A DNA stretch of 64,000 nt from Caprella mutica. Lineage: Eukaryota > Arthropoda > Malacostraca > Amphipoda > Caprellidae. The position numbers and the translations under genes are program-made. This document shows, in pieces, positions 12,901-21,783 of this stretch. The notes beneath the pieces were generated by a model, which did not search any database, was not told the DNA's origin, and worked only from the letters and a program-made list of their open reading frames with translations. Positions within the stretch are counted from its first letter, which is position 1. Each line of letters opens with the position of its first letter. The stretch spans positions 1-64,000 of the forward strand of contig CANNZV010000337.1 in assembly GCA_947561585.1 (NCBI GenBank), read 5' to 3'.

Positions 12901-15900
12901 ATTTGAGATACTAAAGTGCATCGAACCGATGGACTTTCGAGCCTAAGTGTATCCAAACTATAGTTCGATGCACTAAAGTGTCTCGCTTTAAAGACAAACC
13001 CATAGAATGAACTCGAAACACCTGGGAGCACCAGAATTTTCCTGAGTGTAATGTGTCCAATCTCCGCGCTGTAACGCAAAGGTAGCGCAGAGCTCAAGAA
13101 AATGAAAGAATGTTTGAAGGCAGAGGGAGCCTCCTTTTTCAGAACTGAATAGTACATATTAAACTTCAACTTCTCAGCTATATAATGATATATTTGTTTT
13201 TATTGTGATAATAAATTTGTTGAAGTTACAGATGGTAACTTTTCTACTGTATTTAATTATCACCATAGTAAACAGAATAGTATAGTACCCCAGTTCCATG
13301 TATTATTCAAATTTATTCTGAGTAGGCTGTGACGTCATGTATGTAAACAAGAGGTCACGTCATAGTAAACAGAATTGCTGTGGGTCAGGTGGAATAGAGA
13401 ATTAAGATAGCGGCCAACGCGACCGATCTGACTAATTAATCTAATTATCTTGAATAAATCGTCTTCTTCAAGACTAAAAATTTGTTACTATCTTGGGTGT
13501 AAAAAGACCAGTAGCAATTTCATCAACAGTCATTTTTTAATTTTCGTCCGTATGACTATAAAGATTGGATAATAGCATGCGGTAACGTGGAATTAAAAAA
13601 AATATCACCGAAAACGTTATTTAACAAAAGTTGGGTGTGTTGCAGCCATCATTTGTGTTTGTACTGTACGTACCAACGTACGCACCATTGTTGACATGTG
13701 ACGTCACAGCCTACCGGGACACGCGTAATATCCCCCCTATAGCTCTGGGATACTATATCTTCTCTGTACTGTGTTATCACCCTCTACAATTTTGTCAATA
13801 GTTTATTTCAGTTATGTTGCTTCAAGATTAGATTTTAAATCTATTTAGTAAACCAAATGCAGAATTAGTACACTGTGAAAATATAACAGATACACTTTTC
13901 TTACATTGTTCCTATCCAATTTTATGTAGATGCAATAAATCTAAACCATCTCTCATTGATTTAACAATGTGCAAATAATTCCCTTTCCCCAAGACTGTGA
14001 TGGCTGCTCAATCACAATAAGACACCTAACTGATACCCCGGAAATTAACCGGAAGACAGTTTCCAGAAACGATGAAGGGGTAGGACCGGGTGGGGAGGGG
14101 GAGGGGGTGTACGAGGTGATTGGGGGAGCAGGATTGGGGAAATGGGAATAGGGGATGAGTTTGCCTAATTGCTCATACAACATAGAATGTAGTTCTTCAA
14201 CATTAAAGAATAAGTCATCATTATTTTTGAGTTTTAAATACATGTCGGCATTCAACTTTAGAAATTAAGCAGCAAAACTTGAACAATTATCTATATTTAG
14301 ATATTACGCTACTCTACCTATCTCCTGTCTCTGCTATAAGTACACACGCTACTCTACCTATCTCTGTCTCTGCTATAAGTACACACGCTACTCTACCTAT
14401 CTCCTGTCTCTGCTATAAGTACACACGCTGCTCTACCTATCTCTGTCTCTGATATAAGTACACACGCTACTCTACCTATCTCCTGCCTCTGCTATAAGTA
14501 CACACGCTACTCTACCTATCTCCTGTCTCTGCTATAAGTACATAAGCTACTCTACCTATCTCCTGTCTCTGCTATAAGTACACACGCTACTCTACCTATC
14601 TCCTGTCTCTGCTATAAGTACATACGCTACTCTACCTATCTCCTTTTCCTATCTCCAATCTGCTGACAGACAATTCCAATGCAAATGTCTTTCTTTGGTT
14701 ATTTTCGATAATAAGCGCTTATATTTCTTGGCAAAAACACCTTCAAAGTAATATAAAAAAAATTGTATGTTGTCTTACAGTTATTCAATAAACTGAATGT
14801 TATTCAATTTTACATTCATAAACATAGATAAACAATTAACATTTTATGTTCTATTGTTAATAAAGTGGTATAAATTTTAATTTACATTTCAAATTATTTG
14901 GCCTTTATCATCAAATTTGTTGATTGAAAATGTGTGAGATAAGTTGTAAGAAACTTCTTATAATTAAAATTTAAATAATTGATGAAATGTTAAATTGGTG
15001 ATGAAAACAATGGGAGAAATATTTCAAAATATTAGCTTAAAATTCGGATAAGTTTCCAGTTATTTGACGGTACCACATTTTTCATCATGTAAGAGTAATA
15101 AATTGGATATTTTTAAATCGCTATTTTAATAATATATATTATATACTTTTTCCTTGTATGATTGAAAATAGAGAATTGACTGATAACTCGAAACGTACCC
15201 GATATAATATTAAATGCTCTAAATGTGAAAAATTAGACCTGAACTACTAGTTATAGAATCTATTATAAAAAATATTACAATGATAAAAAATTGGAAAATG
15301 GTGGAAAAAATACTCTTAACTTTACAACTTGAGGGAATACAGAGGGAAAGTACAGAGGGAAACACAGAGGGAAACACAGAGGGAAAATACAGAGGGAAAA
15401 TACAGAGGGAAAATACAGAGGGAAACACAGAGGGAAAACACAGAGGGAAAACACAGAGGGAAAATACAGAGGGAAAATACAGAGGGAAAATACAGAGGGA
15501 AAGTACAGAGGGAAAGTACAGAGGGAAACACAGAGGAAAATACAGAGGGAAAATACAGAGGGAAAACACAGAGGGAAAATACAGAGGGAAAATACAGAGG
15601 GAAAACACAGAGGGAAACACAGAGGGAAAATACAGAGGGAAAATACAGAGGGAAAATACAGAGGGAAAATACAGAGGGAAAATACAGAGGGAAAATACAG
15701 AGGGAAAATACAGAGGGAAAATACAGAGGGAAAATACAGAGGGAAAATACAGAGGGAAAATATAGAGGGAAAATACAGAGGGAAAATACAGAGGGAAACA
15801 AAGAGGGAAAATACAGAGGGAAAATACAGAGGGAAAATACAGAGGGAAAATACAGAGGGAAAATACAGAGGGAAAATACAGAGGGAAAATACAGAGGGAA

Positions 15901-18116
15901 AATACAGAGGGAAAATACAGAGGGAAAATACTAAGGGAAAATACTAAGGGAAAATACTAAGGGAAAATACAGAGGGAAAATACAGAGGGAAAATACAGAG
16001 GGAAAATACAGAGGGAAAATAGAGAGGGAAAATACTGAGGGAAAAAGCTGAGGGAAAAAACTGAGGGAAAATACAGAAGGAAAATACAGAAGGAAAATAC
16101 AGAGGGAAAATACAGAGGGAAAATACAGAGGGAAAATACAGAGGGAAAATACAGAGGGAAAATACAGAGGGAAAATACAGAGGTAAAATACAGAGGTAAA
16201 AAGCTGAGGGAAAATACAGAGGGAAAATACAGAGGAAAAATACAGAGGGAAAATACAGAGGGAAAATACAGAGGGAAAATACAGAGGGAAAATACAGAGG
16301 GAAAATACAGAGGGAAAATACAGAGGGAAAATACTGAGGGAAAATACAGAGGGAAAATACTGAGGGAAAATACAGAGGGAAAATACTGAGGGAAAATACA
16401 GAGGGAAAATACAAGGAAAAAAGCTGAGGGAAAATACAGAGGAAAAAAGCTGAGGGAAAAAGCTGAGGGAAAAAGCTGAGGGAAAAAGCTGAGGGAAAAT
16501 ATTGTACAAGATAAGAACTAAAGCAGATTATAGAGAAATACTTTGACACTATCTAGAAACTTATACGAGACTTTGCAGTGAGAGAGAAACTATAGTGAGA
16601 GAGAAACTATGGTGAGAGAGAAACTATAGAGCTATAGTGAGAGAGAAACTATAGTGAGGGAGAAACTATAGTGAGAGAGAAACTATAGTGAGAGAGAAAC
16701 TATAGTGAGAGAGAAACTATAGTGAGAGAGAAAATATAGTGAGAGAGAAACTATAGTGAGAAGGAAACTATAGAACTATAGTGAGAGAAAAAGAACCCTA
16801 TTTCCAGAATTAGTGTGTAGCTTGTCATCTCAGTAAGCCAGCTCACAATAAGTATCCTGTCAAGACGCCTTTTGAATGTCTTAACAGTCAGGCTGCTGAC
16901 ATCAATAGCTGACAATCTGTTCCAAGCATTACAGATTTTAACAAGCATGAAGTTCTTCAGGTTATCAGTGGTGAACCTAAGCAGAACCATTTTCTACTCG
17001 TGGTTACGGATGGGGTCCACAAACAGTGAAAAGTAGTTTCTTCGGGAGCAAATCGACTTATCCCTCGAAGGATTTTAATAATTCTCAATGAGGTTAAACT
17101 TCAAACGTTGCTACATAAAGTTGCCAAAGTTTATTAAACGACGTGTGTATTCCTTGGATAGGATTTCAGATACAAATTCAGTCAGCCTCGTCTACGTTGA
17201 AGGGCATCTGTCATTTTTACGTCCATTGACCATTCTCCCATCTTCAAGAGATCACGTTGAAGTTGTTTGATGGCCTCTGTACTAGTATCCTTGATGTCAA
17301 TCTTTGTGTCCTAGGCAAAATAGGATACGCTACTGACGAGTTTTACGTCAACGTAATTTGTGTAAATAATAAAGAGTAGAGTACCAAGGACTGAGCCCTG
17401 GGGAACTCCTTTGGTTACGAAGCTCCAAACAGAGGTTACGCCATTGACTCTTTGGCGCCTGTTATTTAAGCATGACCTAATACAAGTGAGGTCAACAGCT
17501 TTTGAATTGTCATGCTCCTGAAGAACGAGACAATAAGAGAAGAGCAATAGAGAGAGAATGAATCTATAGTTAGAGAGAGAAAGAATCTATAGTTGGAGAG
17601 AGAAAAATATGGTGAAAAAGAGGGAAGCTATGCTGAAAAAGAAAGGAAAATTAACTGAAAATACAACCAATACAATCACAATGTATCTACTCACCAAACA
17701 CATCATGTATCTACTCAACCAAACACATCATGCATCTACTCAACCAAACACATCATGCATCTACTCACCAAACACATCATGTATCTACTCACCAAACACA
17801 TCATGTATCTACCGTATCTACTCACCAAACACATCATGTATCTACTCACCAAACACATCATGTGTCTACTGTATCTACTCACCAAACACATCATGTGTCT
17901 ACTGTATCTACTCACCAAACACATCATGTGTCTACTGTATCTCTTGGTGTTCACAGCAGCAATAAAAACACTGTGGACTGTAACTATGAGGCTCATCACC
18001 AGCACCGTCACCACGGCCCCCACCACGTCTCTTGGCTTGGGGTGGTCATGGTGGTCATAACCCTCACTCCAGCAGGTATGATTCACTACATCGGGTGGTT
18101 TGTCTGGAGATATCAT
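971..18116 (-). CDS. Orphan class A (rhodopsin-like) GPCR, 404 aa, 8 coding exons
   Basis: Exons in transcript order: 18116-17916, 11725-11680, 7641-7445, 6725-6543, 5852-5739, 5294-5163, 4891-4766, 1186-971. All junctions are AG/GT and the frame is kept throughout (1215 bases including TAA). Residues about 30-55 form TM1, after a short N-terminus with an N-H-T glycosylation site. TM2 follows (about 69-90), then TM3 with the conserved C106 (3.25), TM4 with W158 (4.50), a second-loop C186, TM5 with P206, TM6 with P277 and TM7 with P320. The tail has a C-C pair just after TM7 that could be palmitoylated. The fold is therefore class A, but the signalling residues are altered: E79 at 2.50, DQY at 130-132 instead of DRY, I275 where CWxP has Trp, and S-P-V-L-R instead of NPxxY. 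I do not recognise the ortholog or ligand. Introns hold large minisatellites. Confidence 0.85.
1420..1520. repeat. Fragment of an inverted-repeat element (TGCTGCCATCTG family)
   Basis: The stretch CAAAGATATTATACTAC followed by TTTCAAAATTGCCTTGTGCT and GCCATCTGG matches, in reverse orientation, the right half of the full element at 40485-40830. It is interpreted as a truncated MITE about 400 bases beyond the GPCR's last exon, inside its final intron. Confidence 0.45.
1702..2439. mobile_element. Non-autonomous Tc1/mariner-like element, 738 bp
   Basis: Starts CAGGTAAAGC and ends GAGCTTTACCTG, an inverted terminal repeat, with TA on both sides (1700-1701, 2440-2441). A second copy at 50764-52354 shares most of the interior, including the GTCCGTTCAAAGATCGTC block near the right end. 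No transposase frame is present. It sits in the last intron of the GPCR gene. Confidence 0.75.
2910..3910. mobile_element. Foldback-like element with tandem-repeat arms
   Basis: The left arm has about 12 copies of GGACAATTGCCACCCCC (17 bp) at 2938-3140, then TCAGGCCACTTAACTTTAAA and a TGTACGATTAATTATTA block. The right arm holds the same blocks inverted at about 3740-3830, followed by 3 copies of the 17-mer GGGTGGCAAATATCCGC and GGGTGGCAATTGTCC (3832-3890). CACCCCTTTCACC appears beside both ends, in the same orientation (2918-2930 and 3892-3904). No transposase is visible. The open frames through the left array are by-products of the repeat. Confidence 0.7.
3995..4198. mobile_element. MITE of the GAGTCAA family
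   Basis: About 200 bp rich in GAGTCAA/TTGACTC blocks. It is the inverted counterpart of 55613-55816, which has terminal ACACYGAAAAAAA repeats. Landmarks shared with that copy include TTTGACTCATAT and AAGAAAAAAGACTCCAATA. No coding potential. Confidence 0.6.
4461..4710. mobile_element. TTAA-flanked MITE, piggyBac-like, copy 1
   Basis: Flanked by TTAA at 4461-4464 and 4707-4710. The inverted ends are GTCCCTCCCGTGCAAAAA and TTTTTGCGCGGGATGGTC. The interior block GCTTCTTATAGCCTGAAAAT is shared with the copy at 39651-39890. A TTAA target site with short inverted ends is typical of piggyBac-derived MITEs. It lies in the last GPCR intron, about 55 bases from the TM7 exon. Confidence 0.7.
5329..5440. 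repeat. Dispersed repeat beginning GGGTGAAGCAGGTAAATTGC
   Basis: The block GGTGAAGCAGGTAAATTGCG and downstream AATCACAAAACA-like sequence reappears at 39305-39545, where an inverted partner (TCGCAATTTACCTAACATGA) closes the element. Here only the left part is clear. Confidence 0.45.
8430..8650. repeat. Dispersed repeat carrying a CTCF-like motif, copy B
   Basis: Inverted copy of 560-780. The motif CGCCATCTAGCGG lies at 8479-8491, the reverse complement of the 13-mer at 685-697, with matching flanks over about 26 bp. It is in the GPCR intron between the TM2 and TM3 exons. The rest of the intron on this side (7642-10090) is AT-rich with no gene that I can see. Confidence 0.5.
10095..11679. repeat. 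35-36-bp minisatellite abutting a GPCR 5' splice site (about 45 copies)
   Basis: The unit reads approximately GTGTTTCTAGAGTGGCTGTG plus ATTGGCTGACTCAGAC. Its right edge is exactly the 5' splice site of the short TM2 exon (11680-11725): on the minus strand the intron begins GTAAGTCAGCCAATCAC, the first member of the series GTCTCAGTCAGCCAATCAC. Every unit carries a CCAAT box (AGCCAATCAC on the minus strand), and many carry TGACTCA, the AP-1 core. A lone related block (ACTGTGATTGGCTGACAG) occurs at 59127-59144 in a ced-6 intron. Confidence 0.9.
11797..11942. mobile_element. MITE with CTCTATAGTGAAC-type ends, copy 1
   Basis: Left end AGTAGAATTCCGCTATAGTG and right end CACTATAGAGGAGTTCCACT are inverted repeats. 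Related copies lie at 37468-37670, 57797-58030 and 58030-58206, with loose terminal fragments at 18240-18330. The end sequence resembles pogo/Tigger-type termini; that assignment is an inference. Confidence 0.6.
12233..12571 (-). pseudogene. Mariner-like transposase fragment, C-terminal part
   Basis: A 112-residue open frame with the block ISRIGDVDWPARSPDFKPLN, then LCGYLKNRVY. This is the signature of the last catalytic-Asp region of insect mariner-type (DDE/D) transposases, where R-S-P-D-x-x-P is typical. Only the C-terminal third is present, so it cannot be an active enzyme. It is unrelated to the GPCR gene whose intron holds it. Confidence 0.65.
12595..12740 (+). pseudogene. Second, inverted mariner transposase fragment
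   Basis: On the plus strand, about 48 codons read REFPYRLISRIGDVEWPARS then PDLTP, before losing homology and meeting TGA. This is the same protein region as the minus-strand fragment at 12233-12571, arranged tail-to-tail or head-to-head inside one element. The two are diverged, so they did not arise from a very recent inversion. Confidence 0.6.
13323..13715. mobile_element. Inverted-repeat element with CRE (TGACGTCA) in each end
   Basis: Left end TAGGCTGTGACGTCATGT and right end ACATGTGACGTCACAGCCTA are near-perfect inverted repeats. Each holds the palindrome TGACGTCA. The interior is AT-rich with a second GGTCACGTCA near the left end. No transposase. Confidence 0.65.
14300..14645. repeat. 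40-bp minisatellite, about 8 copies
   Basis: Unit of the form CTACTCTACCTATCTCCTGT plus CTCTGCTATAAGTACACACG. Located in GPCR intron 1. Some copies lack a C in the CTCC run. The pyrimidine-rich plus strand contains no exon that I can recognise. The 570 bases to the next array are AT-rich and empty. Confidence 0.85.
15335..16500. repeat. 13-bp minisatellite (GGGAAAATACAGA), about 88 copies
   Basis: Runs of AGAGGGAAAATACAGAGGG with local variants (AACACAG, AAAGCTGAGG near the right end). Frames are open on both strands because the unit lacks stops in several phases; these are not genes. The 3' half is enriched in the AAAAAGCTGAGGG variant, which shows local homogenisation. Confidence 0.9.
16570..16800. 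repeat. 17-bp minisatellite (GAGAGAGAAACTATAGT)
   Basis: About 12 copies of AGTGAGAGAGAAACTAT, some with an added AGAGCT insertion. It lies between the 13-bp array and a retroelement fragment. Short related pieces reappear at 17540-17640. Confidence 0.85.
16801..17547 (-). pseudogene. Non-LTR retrotransposon reverse transcriptase fragment
   Basis: On the minus strand, 17547-17311 encodes CLNNRRQRVNGVTSVWSFVT then KGVPQGSVLGTLLFIIYTN, the RT palm/fingers signature of jockey/CR1-type elements. The expected F-A-D-D catalytic box reads S-Y-F-A-stop-D-T, so it is broken. Further fragments (TEAIKQLQRDLLKMGEW; CNAWNRLSAIDVSSLTVKTF near 16930-16870) are the usual C-terminal region. The frame is interrupted and no second ORF partner is present. 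Confidence 0.75.
17690..17940 (-). repeat. Tandem 5' splice sites at GPCR exon 1 (24/33-bp minisatellite)
   Basis: The exon 1 end and its donor, ATGTGTTTG|GTGAGTAG on the minus strand, are repeated downstream. Copies of GTTTG|GTGAGT end exon 1 at 17916 and, for later copies, at 17883, 17850, 17826, 17793, 17769 and 17695. The first five intervals are 33, 33, 24, 33 and 24 bases, all multiples of 3 with no stop codon. Two further copies have the weakened donor GGTTGAG and 25-base units that break frame. Use of a later donor would add 8-11 residue blocks (R-Y-S-R-H-M-M-C-L-V-S type) to intracellular loop 1. Confidence 0.85.
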
Positions 18117-18239
18117 ACCTATGTCAACATCACTATAACTTTAGTGGTGAAATTATACAGTTTTTCATACTGATGTCATTGAGATTTTTGAAAATATTCT
18201 GTAAGTTTGGGATATTATGATTAAAGGAAAGAATCTTGT

Positions 18240-18330
18240 ACAGTAGAACTCCTCTATAGTGAACTCCTGTACAATAGAACTCCTCTATAGTGAACTCCTG
18301 TATAGTAGAACTCCTCTATAGTGAACCCCT
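18240..18330. repeat. Tandem copies of a MITE end
   Basis: Three copies of TAGAACTCCTCTATAGTGAA at about 30-bp spacing. This is the terminal sequence of the MITE family at 11797-11942. It lies about 130 bases upstream of the GPCR initiation exon. Confidence 0.7.
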
Positions 18331-18385
18331 GCTTTCATTAATTTGTCACAAAATTGGCTCAAGTTTCCTAAAACTGGGTTTTAGG

Positions 18386-19175
18386 TCAATTCGCCGAAAA
18401 CACTTTCGCCACACGACACATTCGCCGAAAATATGACAATTTTATTAGCAGACTAAGGTTTACTACAAAAATTATATATGAGTATTTAAAATTGATCGAA
18501 TTTTATATTAACTATGAATTGAACGGCAATTAATTGTCTGGTTTTAATGCCATATAAATGCTTATTCTTAGTCCCATTATAAAAGTTTCTAAATAAATTT
18601 AGTAGGGGTTTAACGTCTGCTTCGGCCATATCGTTTACCATATCGCTGACGTCAAAATGAAATTAATTGCAAAGGACTAGAAGAAGCAGTCATAAAGAAA
18701 AATGGCTCCATGAATAAAATCACTTACAAGTCTGTAAAAATGCTCTTGGATGTAGAAAGGCTACTCTGATTCTACAATGTATATATAAAAAGATTAAAAT
18801 AAAGTGAGACCACCACAAAAAAATTCTTTTTCTTTTGTAACTGATAATTGTACACAGAAGATAGGATTAACATAGAGTTAATAAACTGACACAAATAATG
18901 CAGCAATAACATTATATGAGTTAATTAAGTTAATGTAAATTCCATTAAGTTAAACCTATAATTATGTAGAATATTGTAAAGTAATTTATACACTTATATG
19001 TAAGTTCATCTATATGTAATTTCATCTGGACATATGAGATAAATTTGTTTACCTTTTTATATAATCACATTTTTCGGCAAAAGTTTCGTTCGACGAATGT
19101 GACGTGCGGCGAATGTGTTTTCGGTGAATGATTTTCGACGAATGTGTTTTCGGCGAATGGACCAGTCACCCTAAA
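18386..19175. mobile_element. Foldback-like element with TTCGCCGAAAACAC repeats
   Basis: The left arm has AATTCGCCGAAAACACTTTCG then ACACATTCGCCGAAAAT. The right arm (19070-19170) has the inverse repeated about five times (GAATGTGTTTTCGGYGAATG), ending GGACCAGTCACCC. The same architecture is seen at 2910-3910 and 36010-37160. The interior is AT-rich with no transposase. Confidence 0.65.
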
Positions 19176-19624
19176 ACTGATGGCAATTCATCGCAGGCAA
19201 TTGAAATTGAACTGTTGTTCAATTTTTAAGTTATTAGCATTTTATGTGAAATTGAAATTTTAGTCATGGAGAAATATATCGATAAATTTCCATTTTTTTA
19301 AATAATTCTATTTCGTTGTAATTTGATATGAATTTTTCATGGAAATTCACAAAAATGATTCAGTTTTGGTAGGGTAAGCACTGAGCTATCGAGCGGTTCC
19401 ACATTTTGATAATCTAAACAAAATGTATATTAATTATTGTTTACTGCGCTATTTTAATAATAATTAATGTTATTTTTTAATATGATTGAAAATGTGAAAT
19501 TGTTCGAAAAATCGGCTCTTACTTTAGAAGTTGTTAAGGTAAAACTGTGCTGCATTGATGAGGTTTAACTTGGTTCCAAGTAATGAAGTTGGAAAAAGTT
19601 ATCATGTTTGACTTGTCTTTGACT

Positions 19625-19975
19625 CATTAGGTCCCGTACAAACGAGACGTTTTCTAACGCGCGTTAGAAAAAACGCTGTGCATTACCACATGGTATATAT
19701 AGCTCATTTGCAATAAAGAGTCTTAAACACAAAAAATGTGTTTATATTCAAAACCTATAGACATATAAATCTTAAAATACTGATTATTTTGGTAAAATTT
19801 TTATCATTGTACCTCAAAAATTGACCGCTAGGGAAGCTAAATGCCCGAACGATATACCGTTAAATGTCCGTAAATTACACGTACTAAAATACAAATGAGC
19901 GATGTGGTATATCTAACGCGCGTTATAAAACGCCCCATCTGTACTAGGACGCGTGCTTTTGAACGCGCGATTACT
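19625..19975. mobile_element. MITE with TAACGCGCGTTA palindromes
   Basis: Inverted ends include GTCCCGTACAAACGAGACGTTTT and AAACGCCCCATCTGTACTAGGAC. Each arm carries the 12-bp palindrome TAACGCGCGTTA (at about 19657 and 19916) and an inverted pair ACCACATGGTATAT / GATGTGGTATAT. No coding potential. Confidence 0.5.
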
Positions 19976-20229
19976 AGGCTTTACTCTGTATCGTTTTATT
20001 ATCTATCATAGTAACCGCCTTTCACTACCAAGTCCCAACCCACTTTAAAAGAATATTTTCCAAAACTTGTTACCTAAACTCCACAACAGAAAAGCTGCAT
20101 TTGCACAAAAAATATCGGTAGCTAAAAGGGTTAAGACAAGTTACGCATGGGATGGAGTTGAGAAATAACTAATTATAGGTAATAATACTTAGAACATTTT
20201 ACCTATTCATTAGATTTTAACTTCAAACG

Positions 20230-20995
20230 GAGTGAATTAGAAAATTAGCTAATCAGGTTGGTCTCCAGAAACTGTTGAATCTCACCAATTTCGTACGCGG
20301 TCCACCAAAGACTCTACCATTTCACGCAGACTAATTTAATTTGGCACTAGAGCTGACTGTGGCACTTCGAGAGAAATTAGAGAGGTTTTCACGGTCACCA
20401 CGAAGACTAATTAGCTCTGAGAGAAAGTCTGGCACTTGTCCAGATTTTGTGTGTGTGCCATGTTGCAGAATATGTCCTCCCGCCCACCGCAATCAATTAT
20501 TCGGCGACTCTCGGCTAAGCAATATGCTGCTGTACATTAAATTTCATGTCTTTGGACACTGTAAAATTGTACCATTTTCGAACATTTGCTTCTTACATTT
20601 TACTTCTTTATTGTCTATTTATAAGAAAATAAATAATCGATCATTCATTTCAATAACGTCATAACTCAAAAATTGCTAATTTCACCATCTTGTTCATAAA
20701 TTACGAATATAATCATTATAGTATTGTTTGCTAACTATTTTGACCCGAAAAAGATCAATTAAACTCGCTAATGATAAATTCAAACTGACGCTGACGACAG
20801 ATATAAAAACCTATAAAGTGAAAAATAAACAGTTTAGAAATAAGCCATTATTGAATTTACGAGTGATATATAGGTTTCTATTCCAAAGCCAGTCACTACA
20901 TATTCTGAAATATCTCTTATATTCATTTGCAATTCCTATTCCAGACATCCAAAAGGAATAAATCAATGGAACATAACAATATTTCATTGTTGTAG
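20230..20995. other. Less AT-rich stretch of unknown role
   Basis: The part at 20250-20540 is GC-richer than its surroundings and has an open frame (20335-20664) without a start Met or good splice signals. It lies about 2.2 kb upstream of the GPCR's initiation exon, so a 5' untranslated exon or promoter on the minus strand is possible. It could equally belong to the candidate exon at 20996. I see no domain. Confidence 0.2.
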
Positions 20996-21163
20996 GGTCT
21001 CTTCATTGATTCTTTCCCAACGGAACTTCCATCAGAACAAGAAAACACACCGAAAACAGAGCTATGGCCGCTGGAGACCATTAATCAGGCCGAGAAAAAA
21101 GGTGAAGACTGGGGACTCAATCGTAGAATATCGGCAGAAACTTCCTGCAGCAAGAATGTCTAA
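20996..21163 (+). CDS. Candidate 3'-terminal coding exon of an unidentified gene
   Basis: An acceptor-like TTTCATTGTTGTAG is followed immediately by 55 open codons and TAA. The translation includes WPLETINQAEKKGEDWGLNR and ends with an S-C-S-K-N-V tail. Composition is GC-richer and more codon-like than the flanks, which are AT-rich. I do not recognise the protein. Upstream exons on the plus strand are not evident within the 2.9 kb back to the GPCR gene, so its partner exons may lie elsewhere in an intron-rich locus, or it may be a decayed exon. Confidence 0.35.
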   Translation, partial: GLFIDSFPTELPSEQENTPKTELWPLETINQAEKKGEDWGLNRRISAETSCSKNV

Positions 21164-21783
21164 CTATTCTTGAAGAAGATAAAGCTATATAATAATGCAA
21201 TATAATATATTATAAAGCTATTTAGTATATAATAAAGATATATAAAGTGGTATAGGGTAAGTATTTTCGTTAGCTACATGAACAGGTGAATTCGTAAAAA
21301 AACGGTTTCTTTTTTTAAGATAAGTGTTAAAACTATCTACGTAAATCACCAAATAGGTTTTTTTAATTGGTGTCCTTGATACCGGCGGGTATCATGGATA
21401 CCAACTAAAATTAAAGATAAAAATGTAAAAAATTGTCATATTCGATCGAAAATGTAGAACCGTCAATGTCTCGGAACTTACCCCACTCGATGTAAACAAA
21501 TTATTCTAAAACCAAAAAGTGTATAAATTATTAAAGAGTTGAAATTGTTATCATAAATTAGAGACAGCGGAGCTTCCAAAATTAACCATATTTTCTCCTC
21601 TTGATATTTTACATCTTAGTGTGTCGCATGATGGGAACGGGAATGGGAATTCCAATTCTCAATATGATCATTGTCTCGACAAGTCATTGTCTCAGTCTAC
21701 AAATTGTTTTTGATTGTTGTTGTTGTTTTAGATTTACTTGTAATCATCACTTAACTCGATACTTCGATAATAAAAATTAATAA

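Larger units (their letters stand above)
12055..13262. mobile_element. Mariner-like element with about 105-bp inverted ends
   Basis: The left end (12055-12165) and right end (13150-13262) match as inverted repeats over about 105 bases. Shared blocks include CAATTAAATACGGTAGAAAA versus its partner, TTGTCACAATAAAAACA, and ATATCATTATATAGCTGAGA. Inside are two transposase fragments in opposite orientation. It lies in GPCR intron 1. Confidence 0.7.

Noticed and set aside
14300..14645. Possible CRISPR or tRNA cluster because of the regular 40-bp period
   Set aside because: Whole unit is repeated with no spacers; no cloverleaf or A/B box was found.
15219..16549. Several 130-200-codon frames, some rich in Phe-Pro-Ser
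   Set aside because: All lie in the 13-bp array; no independent support.
20341..20664. 107-codon plus-strand frame as a gene
   Set aside because: No ATG in good context, no donor near its end and no recognisable domain; kept only as a possible untranslated or exon region.
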